43,553 nucleotides of DNA, taken from positions 1 through 43,553 of the forward strand of contig JAFVTL010000127.1 in NCBI GenBank assembly GCA_017503235.1, given 5' to 3'. The first letter of the stretch is position 1, and every line of letters starts with the position of its first letter. Below, in pieces: positions 37,523 to 43,553 of the stretch. The notes beneath the pieces were generated by a model that saw only the letters and a list, made by a program, of their open reading frames with translations, ran no database searches and was not told where the DNA came from. The position numbers and the translations under genes are program-made. This DNA is from Bacteroidaceae bacterium (GTDB taxonomy: Bacteria; Bacteroidota; Bacteroidia; Bacteroidales; Bacteroidaceae).

Positions 37523-38407
37523 TTATTTCACAACAGAACGGGCCTTCTTCAAAAGCGCCTTGGAAGGTTCAGCAGGAAGGTCGGTCGGCATCAGATACCA
37601 ACGGACGGTCCAGTTCAATTCTTCACCCGGCTGCAAGGTAGTATAGGCACCTTGTTCTTCAATTTCCACAAATGTCTTTCCCGGATTGGCGTAAATCTGA
37701 ATTTCCGCTTCTGCAGGTGCCGGTTCAGCAGGCTTCAAGTCGGGGAACTTCTTCACGAAAAGCAGTCCTTTGTCGCAGAAAGCCAACCACCCCTTACCGT
37801 CGGCGTTGATCTTACGATTGACACGGTCTTCATCCAACACATACCAAGCTACCTTCTTTTCATACACAAACGGAAGGCCCGCCATGTTGTTGGCCGGAGT
37901 CACTTCCTTCGCATCGAAGAAAAGAATACCTCCATTGGGGACTCTGGAGATTTCCCAAGGAGCCACCTTGCGTGTCTCGCCCGATTCATTGACAAGGGTA
38001 TAGGTAATGACAATCGCATTATCCTTGGTATCGGCCACAAACTCCTTGCGTACCTTATAGCCAAAGCGCTTTGACTTTTCTCCTGTGAGTACCAGTTTGC
38101 CGTCAGTCACCTCGGCATCGAAGGGCTTGGTATCATATTCGGGTACAGGAGGCCAATTCCATTCCGACTGAGGACTGGTCCAAAATGTACTTCCAAAGGA
38201 ATTGGGCATTCGGGTTTGAGAAAGGATTTCCGTATCCTTATACTTGTACGACACAATTTTACCTCCTCGCGAGGCATCCACCGTCAAGGTTACATCGCCC
38301 ACACTAAGGCTGTACTTTCCATTTTCAAGACTATTGACAGTCTGGGCAGAGAGGGTAAAACCTCCCATAGAAGCTGCTACAAGCAGCAAAAGAACAATTC
38401 TCTTCAT
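37523..38407 (-). CDS. DUF4380 family exported protein
   Basis: A 294-aa secreted protein with signal peptide (MKRIVLLLLVAASMGGFTLSA, cleavage before QTV). The mature domain matches DUF4380 by memory: DASRGGKIVSYKYKDTEIL, FGSTFWTSPQSEWNWPP and a late ELNWTVRWYLM. The fold is galactose-mutarotase-like in appearance, suggesting binding of a carbohydrate, but no activity is established. It is a single gene with high GC and host-like codon use. The start is clear from the signal peptide; no -7 box was found upstream. Confidence 0.85.
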   Translation of the reverse strand: MKRIVLLLLVAASMGGFTLSAQTVNSLENGKYSLSVGDVTLTVDASRGGKIVSYKYKDTEILSQTRMPNSFGSTFWTSPQSEWNWPPVPEYDTKPFDAEVTDGKLVLTGEKSKRFGYKVRKEFVADTKDNAIVITYTLVNESGETRKVAPWEISRVPNGGILFFDAKEVTPANNMAGLPFVYEKKVAWYVLDEDRVNRKINADGKGWLAFCDKGLLFVKKFPDLKPAEPAPAEAEIQIYANPGKTFVEIEEQGAYTTLQPGEELNWTVRWYLMPTDLPAEPSKALLKKARSVVK

Positions 38408-38540
38408 GTTTTATTGTATTTAGTTTCCGCAAAAATGCTCAATTATTGGCAGACTTGCAAATTTCAGTAAACAAATCTTACCCCAACTGTACATAAGGAC
38501 AGACAAAAGCCCTACAAACAATGCATTTTTCCACACAATA

Positions 38541-38573
38541 AAAAAGTGGCTGCACTCGAAAGCACAGCCACCG
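38541..38573 (-). terminator. Terminator of the OmpA-family gene
   Basis: GTGGCTG (38546-38552) pairs with CAGCCAC (38565-38571), preceded by an A-run that is a T-run on the minus strand. Confidence 0.75.
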
Positions 38574-38598
38574 GCAGATATATAATAACGGAGAGAGG

Positions 38599-39744
38599 CT
38601 ATTCAGCTCCGTTGATTATACAGATACTCAATCGGTTCCAGTCGGGTTGTTGAGGGAAGATGTCACCAATGCCCTTACCTTCAGCGGTAATGCGGTCGGC
38701 ACTGATATTATATTGCTGCATCAGGATACTCTTCACCGTATCCGCACGCTTTTGCGAAAGTTGCTGGTTGAACTCAAGGCTACCTTCCGGCGATGCATAA
38801 CCGGTTATCAAAATCTTTGCCGACGGATTGTCCTTCAAGTAACCGGCTACACGTTCCACATCGGGCAACTGCAAGTTTTCAACCACAGCACTTCCCTGGC
38901 GGAAGGTAATGATGGTTTCAGGCATCGGAGCGATTGTCACACTTTCGCTGACTACGACTTCCTGATTTTCCTGACAATCGGCCAATTGCTTCTGCAAGCT
39001 TTCAATGTTCTGTGCAGCAGAAACCAATTCAGCGTCACGCTCTGCCACTACCAGTCGCAAGGCATTGATGTCCGCATTGATGGCGTCCATAGAAAGCGGA
39101 TCGATGACCGGCAACAAAGGCATATAGTGTTCGCCATACGAATTGGGCAAGTGATAGGTAAAGCCCACCAGAATTTCCATGTTGGCACGGTTGATGTCAA
39201 AGCCCAGCTTCTTGGCCGGATAGTTACCGGTCAGGTTGTAGACCATAGCAGGCTTTATGGAAAGTGTCCATGCCTTGCTTTCACCCAAATTGAAGTTCAG
39301 GCTCAAACCTGTACGGGCTGTCAAGTCATTGGTATCGCTGGCACCCGATACATAGTGATGCAACCATCCCAAACCGGTTACGGTTTCGATTTCAAAGAAA
39401 GAGGGTTCTCCCGTGTATTCTCCGAAAAGATTCATCAGATTCATCTTTCCGATGAGGCTCACATCCGTTGCATCGATAGCTGTCGAGCTGTTTGTTGTAT
39501 TGATATAAGCAAGTCCCTGCACTTCGGTAGCCATGACCGGAGTCCACTGTTTGCCCACTGTAAGGCCAAAGATGGGACGGGCGCTTTTGAAGAAGCCGGC
39601 ATTCTTCAGCTTCATCACTGCTCCCATATTGCTTCCCAAATACCAATTGTCAAAAAAGCTGCCACTGGGAACAGCCGTGGTTTGCGCAGTCATTGTCAAT
39701 GTTCCCACTAAGGCGAATACTGATAACAGAATAATTTTCTTCAT
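38599..39744 (-). CDS. OmpA-family outer-membrane protein
   Basis: A 381-aa protein. Signal peptide (MKKIILLSVFALVGTLTMTA), an N-terminal beta-barrel (about 25-215), a short coiled coil (INALRLVVAERDAELVSA, about 225-265), and a C-terminal OmpA peptidoglycan-binding domain with ITFRQGSAVVE, ILITGYASPEGSLEFN and LSQKRADTVKSIL. It tethers the outer membrane to peptidoglycan and is typically abundant. The host-like codon use agrees. It is divergent from dinB. Confidence 0.9.
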   Translation of the reverse strand: MKKIILLSVFALVGTLTMTAQTTAVPSGSFFDNWYLGSNMGAVMKLKNAGFFKSARPIFGLTVGKQWTPVMATEVQGLAYINTTNSSTAIDATDVSLIGKMNLMNLFGEYTGEPSFFEIETVTGLGWLHHYVSGASDTNDLTARTGLSLNFNLGESKAWTLSIKPAMVYNLTGNYPAKKLGFDINRANMEILVGFTYHLPNSYGEHYMPLLPVIDPLSMDAINADINALRLVVAERDAELVSAAQNIESLQKQLADCQENQEVVVSESVTIAPMPETIITFRQGSAVVENLQLPDVERVAGYLKDNPSAKILITGYASPEGSLEFNQQLSQKRADTVKSILMQQYNISADRITAEGKGIGDIFPQQPDWNRLSICIINGAE

Positions 39745-39837
39745 AAGATGTCTAATTTAGTTAATATGATTCCAAACTAATTTTACTACATAACAAGCCA
39801 AGATGCATTAAGTTCACCGCTTCCGAAAAATAAATGC

Positions 39838-39845
39838 TATCTTTG
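39838..39845 (+). promoter_or_regulatory. -7 promoter box of dinB
   Basis: TATCTTTG matches TAnnTTTG. The first ATG (39857) is only 11 nt after it, which would make the message nearly leaderless; the second in-frame ATG (39869) is the better fit to the promoter. Confidence 0.6.
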
Positions 39846-39856
39846 TACGGCATCTA

Positions 39857-40957
39857 ATGCCATCTTTCATGGACGGACGGAAAATCATACATATAGATAT
39901 GGATGCCTTTTATGCATCGGTGGAGCAACGCGACCATCCCGAATTGCGAGGGAAGCCCATCGCTGTTGGCCATGCCGAAAAGCGGGGTGTAGTAGCTGCC
40001 GCCAGCTATGAAGCGCGCAAATTTGGCGTTCATTCGGCCATGTCGTCACAAAAAGCCATCCAAGTATGTCCGCAACTGATATTCGTGCCGGGACGTATGG
40101 ACGTCTACAAGGAGGTTTCCGCACAAATCCATTCCATTTTTCACCGCTATACGGACATCATCGAGCCACTTGCATTGGACGAAGCCTTTCTGGATGTCAC
40201 CGAGAACAAGCCTGGCATCCCATTGGCCGTTGACATAGCCCGTGAGATTAAAGATGCCATCCGCAACGAGCTGAATCTGATAGCATCGGCCGGAGTGTCG
40301 TACAACAAATTCCTGGCCAAGATAGCTTCCGACTATCGAAAGCCCAACGGATTGTGCACCATCCATCCCGACCAGGCGTTGGAGTTCATATCCCGTCTGT
40401 CCATCGAATCATTTTGGGGTGTAGGACCGGTCACGGCACAAAAGATGCATTCGGTAGGCATACACAAAGGGAGCGACCTCCAACAATGCAGTCTGGAAAT
40501 GCTGACACGCCTCTTCGGGAAGGCAGGCAGCTTGTACTACGATTTCGCCCGAGGAATTGACCTACGCCCGGTAGAGCCGGAGCGTATCCGCAAATCGGTA
40601 GGATGCGAGCATACGCTCGAAAAGGACATTCATACTCGGTCGGCGGTTATCGTTGAACTCTATCACACAGCAACCGACCTATGCGGGCGTCTCGAACGGA
40701 GCTGTTTCAGCGGAAACACACTGACCTTGAAAATCAAGTTCTACGACTTCACGCAAATCACCCGTAGCCTTACCCAGGAAAAAGAACTGCGGACGATGAA
40801 GGACATACTCCCCTTGGCCAAGCAGCTGTTGAAAGGAATCGATTACAGCATGAGACCTATCCGCTTGATAGGTCTGACCGTATCAAACCCGAAAGAAGAA
40901 CATGGGAACCACCAAGAATGGCGACAATTGGAAATAGAATTTGCTCAACATCGCTAA
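39857..40957 (+). CDS. dinB: DNA polymerase IV
   Basis: A Y-family translesion polymerase of 366 aa (362 if ATG 39869 is used). Palm/finger motifs with the metal-binding acidic residues are intact: IHIDMDAFYASVEQ and PLALDEAFLDVT. Further family marks are AGVSYNKFLAKIASD, the helix-hairpin-helix-like FWGVGPVTAQKMHSVGI, and a little-finger domain near the end. A clear beta-clamp-binding peptide is not seen; the C-terminus QLEIEFAQHR may serve. It is followed by aroA, with the aroA promoter 6 nt after the dinB stop, so the two are separately controlled. Confidence 0.95.
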   Translation: MPSFMDGRKIIHIDMDAFYASVEQRDHPELRGKPIAVGHAEKRGVVAAASYEARKFGVHSAMSSQKAIQVCPQLIFVPGRMDVYKEVSAQIHSIFHRYTDIIEPLALDEAFLDVTENKPGIPLAVDIAREIKDAIRNELNLIASAGVSYNKFLAKIASDYRKPNGLCTIHPDQALEFISRLSIESFWGVGPVTAQKMHSVGIHKGSDLQQCSLEMLTRLFGKAGSLYYDFARGIDLRPVEPERIRKSVGCEHTLEKDIHTRSAVIVELYHTATDLCGRLERSCFSGNTLTLKIKFYDFTQITRSLTQEKELRTMKDILPLAKQLLKGIDYSMRPIRLIGLTVSNPKEEHGNHQEWRQLEIEFAQHR

Positions 40958-40971
40958 TTGTATTATTTTTG
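40941..40971 (+). promoter_or_regulatory. Promoter of aroA
   Basis: TTG at 40941-40943 (inside dinB) and TATTTTTG at 40964-40971 are 20 nt apart, a full -33/-7 match. The ATG at 40997 is 25 nt downstream. Confidence 0.75.
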
Positions 40972-40996
40972 CACCTCTATTTATAGCTATCAAAAG

Positions 40997-42223
40997 ATGA
41001 AAATAAGAATCACCCCTCCACAACGCATCGGTGTCACCATCCAGTTGCCTGCTTCCAAGAGCATCAGTAACCGGGCTTTGGTCATCAATGCATTGGCAAA
41101 GGGGAACCAACATCCTGAAAATCTTTCAACTTGTGACGACACATTCGTCATGGTTAGAGCCTTGGAAGGAGATGCCACCGGCACCATCGATATCATGGCC
41201 GCCGGAACTGCCATGCGCTTCCTCACCGCCTATCTGTCGGTCACTCCCGGAAGCCGGATTATCACAGGAACCCAACGGATGCAACAACGTCCCATTCAAA
41301 TACTGGTCAATGCCTTACGCGAATTGGGAGCCGACATCGAGTATGTCAACAACGAAGGATTTCCACCCCTGCGCATACACGGACGCGAATTGCAGAAAGA
41401 CCACATCAGCCTCCCCGGCAATGTGAGTTCACAATACATCTCAGCTTTGTTGATGATTGGTCCATCCCTGAAGAATGGATTGAAAGTTACCCTGACGGGC
41501 GACATCATCTCAAAGCCTTACATCAACCTGACGCTACAACTGATGACCGACTTCGGTGCCAAAGCATCGTGGACGAACGAACATGAACTGCAAGTCGAGC
41601 CTCAACCCTACCAATCCACTCCTTATTATATAGAGAGTGACTGGAGCGCCGCTTCGTACTGGTATCAGATAGCGGCATTGAGTAAAGAAGCGACCATTAC
41701 GCTTCCCGGCTTGTTCCAAAACAGTTATCAAGGCGACAGCAAGGTGGCTGACATTTTCCGTTCCTTAGGTGTCGAAACAATTTTCAACGACAAGACCGTC
41801 ACCTTGCAAAAGACAGGAGAATGCGTAGAGCGGTTGGACTACAATTTCATCAACCAGCCCGACTTGGCCCAGACGTTTGTCGTAACTTGCGCCCTGCTGG
41901 ACATTCCTTTCCGTTTCAGCGGTCTTCAGAGCCTGAAAATCAAAGAGACCGACCGTATGGCGGCACTCATCTGCGAAATGAAGAAGTTAGGATATGTATT
42001 GCAAGAAAGCGACGGTTCTGTCCTGTCCTGGGAAGGCGAACGGTGCGAACGGAACGGCGAAGCCATCGACACCTACGAAGACCACCGTATGGCCATGGCC
42101 TTTGCACCGGCTGCACTGGTGCTTCCTGAATTATTCATCAACGATCCGCAAGTAGTAAGCAAATCATACCCGCACTATTGGGAGGATTTGCGGAAAGCAG
42201 GATTCACCATCAAGGAGGAATAA
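40997..42223 (+). CDS. aroA: 3-phosphoshikimate 1-carboxyvinyltransferase (EPSP synthase)
   Basis: Sixth step of the shikimate pathway: transfers enolpyruvyl from PEP to shikimate-3-phosphate. The 408-aa protein, from ATG 40997, shows LPASKSISNRALV (the substrate-binding Lys/Ser/Arg), AGTAMRFLTAYL, the SSQYISALLM segment, YIESDWSAASYW and the catalytic-loop KETDRMAAL. In the glyphosate-sensitivity loop it has AGTAMR, where many class I enzymes read GNAGTAMRPL, so the preceding residues differ (MAAGTAMR). The TTG at 40958 lies upstream of the -7 box and is not a start. The next gene begins 6 nt after its stop. Confidence 0.95.
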   Translation: MKIRITPPQRIGVTIQLPASKSISNRALVINALAKGNQHPENLSTCDDTFVMVRALEGDATGTIDIMAAGTAMRFLTAYLSVTPGSRIITGTQRMQQRPIQILVNALRELGADIEYVNNEGFPPLRIHGRELQKDHISLPGNVSSQYISALLMIGPSLKNGLKVTLTGDIISKPYINLTLQLMTDFGAKASWTNEHELQVEPQPYQSTPYYIESDWSAASYWYQIAALSKEATITLPGLFQNSYQGDSKVADIFRSLGVETIFNDKTVTLQKTGECVERLDYNFINQPDLAQTFVVTCALLDIPFRFSGLQSLKIKETDRMAALICEMKKLGYVLQESDGSVLSWEGERCERNGEAIDTYEDHRMAMAFAPAALVLPELFINDPQVVSKSYPHYWEDLRKAGFTIKEE

Positions 42224-42229
42224 AACATT

Positions 42230-42652
42230 ATGTGGATACTGATTGTTGGACTGATAGCGCTGACCCTAATCGCCATGATTATCGGGAAGTGGTACTACTA
42301 CCGCATCAATAAGAAGATTGAAAAGGGTGAATTGCAAGAGGCCCCTGCTGTGGTGGAAGTGGACGACGAATGTTGCGGCCAGCATGAAGTTTGCGAAAAA
42401 GACAGTCTGTTGGCTGCCGTAAGCAAAGGGATTGAATATTACGACGATGAAGAACTTGACCGCTTCCGTGGGCGTGCTTCGGACGATTATACGGACGAAG
42501 AAGTGGAAGAGTTCCGCGAAGTGATGTTCACTTGTAAGGACGACGAGGTAGCCGGTTGGTGCCGGAGCCTGCAATTGCGAGGCATCGAACTGCCCGATGA
42601 ATTGAAAGACGAGCTGTTCCTGATTATCGGCGAACGACGGACGGGACACTAA
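42230..42652 (+). CDS. Conserved Bacteroidales small membrane protein
   Basis: A 140-aa protein with one N-terminal transmembrane helix (LIVGLIALTLIAMIIGKWYYY, given in part) and an acidic cytosolic domain. A distinctive Cys/His patch DECCGQHEVCEKDSLL (about 46-61) could bind metal or a cluster. The C-terminal half is helical (DEEVEEFREVMF). It is placed 6 nt after aroA and before a metal ABC permease. The function is unknown; some databases may carry a phospholipase label for it that the sequence does not support. Confidence 0.75.
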   Translation: MWILIVGLIALTLIAMIIGKWYYYRINKKIEKGELQEAPAVVEVDDECCGQHEVCEKDSLLAAVSKGIEYYDDEELDRFRGRASDDYTDEEVEEFREVMFTCKDDEVAGWCRSLQLRGIELPDELKDELFLIIGERRTGH

Positions 42653-42896
42653 TTTTTGGAAGGGAGATAATAAGGAGATAAAGCATTTTTAGTAGTCAAA
42701 GAAGTTATCACTCCGCTGCGCTCAGTCAGGAGTTAAAGCCAAATGTATTTGTGGATGTTTACTTCAGACGAAGCTATCGGCTAACAGGCGAAGCCTGTGA
42801 TAACTACTAAGTCCGAAGGACTGATAACTACTTTAACTACTTTAACTACTTTAACTACTAAAATTAAGCTTGCGAAAGATAAAATAAAATATAAAG
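42653..42896 (+). repeat. Intergenic hairpins with GAA loops and a 9-bp tandem repeat
   Basis: ACAGGC-gaa-GCCTGT (42784-42798) and AGTCC-gaa-GGACT (42810-42822) are tight hairpins with identical triloops. They are followed by four copies of TAACTACT(T/A) (42825-42860). A similar looking GTTATCACTCCG motif lies near 42703. The layout suggests a dispersed intergenic repeat with a length-variable tract just upstream of the permease start. Confidence 0.6.
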
Positions 42897-43553
42897 ATGA
42901 AGGAATTCACCGAATTGCTACACTACACCTTTTTCCAACATGCACTGTTGGGAAGTCTGCTGGCAAGTATTATTTGCGGAATCATCGGTACGTACATCGT
43001 AACCCGCCGACTGGTGTTCATCAGTGGGGGCATTACCCATGCCTCATTCGGAGGTATCGGCATCGGGCTATACACGGGAATCTCTCCCCTACTCTCCGCA
43101 GCCATCTTTGCTGTATTGTCTGCATTCGGAGTTGAATGGCTCAGCAAGCGGAAGGATATGCGTGAAGATTCAGCCATTGCCGTGTTCTGGACTTTCGGCA
43201 TGGCCATCGGTATCATATTCAGTTTTTTGGCGCCAGGCTTTGCGCCCGATTTATCGGCATACCTGTTCGGAAACATTCTAACCATCACCCCAACGGACCT
43301 TTGGATGCTGGCAGGACTATCCGTCTTGTTGGGTGCTTTCTTCATTTGCTTCCTGAACCCCATTGTCTACATTGCTTTCGACAGGGAGTATGCCCGGTCA
43401 CGACAAATCCCGGTCACGCTGTTTGAATACATTCTGATGATGTTCATCGCTCTCACCATTGTGGCCTGTCTTCGCATGGTGGGTATCGTATTGGTTATCT
43501 CGCTGCTCACATTGCCACAGATGACCGCCAACCTTTTCACACAAAGCTTCAAG
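42897..43553 (+). CDS. Metal ABC transporter permease (ZnuB/MntB, ABC-3 family), 3' end outside window
   Basis: An integral membrane permease of the ABC-3 family that imports zinc or manganese. It is open from ATG 42897 (MKEFTELLHYTFFQHALLG) to the end of the window, 219 codons of a usual 260-280. At least six hydrophobic helices are visible. Family marks are GTYIVTRRLVFISGGITHASFGGIG (given in part: the GGITHASFGG turn) and MVGIVLVISLLTLP. The matching ATPase and binding protein must lie outside. Metal identity cannot be read from the permease alone. Confidence 0.88.
   Translation, partial: MKEFTELLHYTFFQHALLGSLLASIICGIIGTYIVTRRLVFISGGITHASFGGIGIGLYTGISPLLSAAIFAVLSAFGVEWLSKRKDMREDSAIAVFWTFGMAIGIIFSFLAPGFAPDLSAYLFGNILTITPTDLWMLAGLSVLLGAFFICFLNPIVYIAFDREYARSRQIPVTLFEYILMMFIALTIVACLRMVGIVLVISLLTLPQMTANLFTQSFK

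Noticed and set aside
42825-42860. Short CRISPR array
   Set aside because: The units are 9 bp and contiguous with no spacers; no cas genes in the window.

Overview
The window looks like the chromosome of a gut-type Bacteroidales (Bacteroides/Phocaeicola-like). Reasons: promoters carry the Bacteroidetes -7 box TAnnTTTG, several with a TTG about 19-20 nt upstream; tRNA-Pro has no encoded CCA; DUF3822, DUF3871, DUF4380 and CarboxypepD_reg/TonB-type outer-membrane proteins are present; and the order dinB-aroA-small membrane protein-metal ABC permease looks typical. Genus assignment is inference.

Backbone left part (1-15084): end of alaS; a RecD-like helicase; a conserved membrane protein, DUF3822 protein and rsmD in a row; cardiolipin synthase; a large outer-membrane beta-barrel protein with a Gly/Met-rich tail; aroB; a two-gene glycyl-radical operon (probable trans-4-hydroxyproline dehydratase plus its radical-SAM activase); and tRNA-Pro(GGG).

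Island (15041-30626): a 15.5-kb, visibly AT-richer element inserted in the 3' half of tRNA-Pro and bounded by a perfect 46-bp direct repeat. It carries an IntDOT-like integrase beside attL, a replication/regulation-like block (degenerate SF2 helicase, winged-helix protein, iteron-like repeats), DUF3871 and RadC/JAB genes, a 195-aa catalytic-domain-only tyrosine recombinase, two single-gene modules, and a cargo operon (two unknown proteins, a transpeptidase-fold lipoprotein that has lost its catalytic motifs, a Sel1-repeat tail-anchored protein and two tiny proteins). No relaxase is visible. Two features may be undescribed: a family of four 63-64-nt hairpin elements, each just downstream of a gene, with compensatory base changes and an invariant ATACC loop; and a structured RNA upstream of the cargo operon with a loop-pairing pseudoknot that competes with a terminator.

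Accessory zone right of the island (30627-37520): a second copy of the tRNA terminator, large inverted repeats, an AT-rich exported-protein pair, a MITE-like 292-bp repeat, an N-terminally truncated metallo-beta-lactamase-fold gene, an outer-membrane beta-barrel protein divergent from a membrane-bound LytTR regulator, and two overlapping gene fragments. Backbone then resumes (37523-43553): DUF4380 protein, OmpA-family protein, dinB, aroA, a small membrane protein and the start of a zinc/manganese-type ABC permease.
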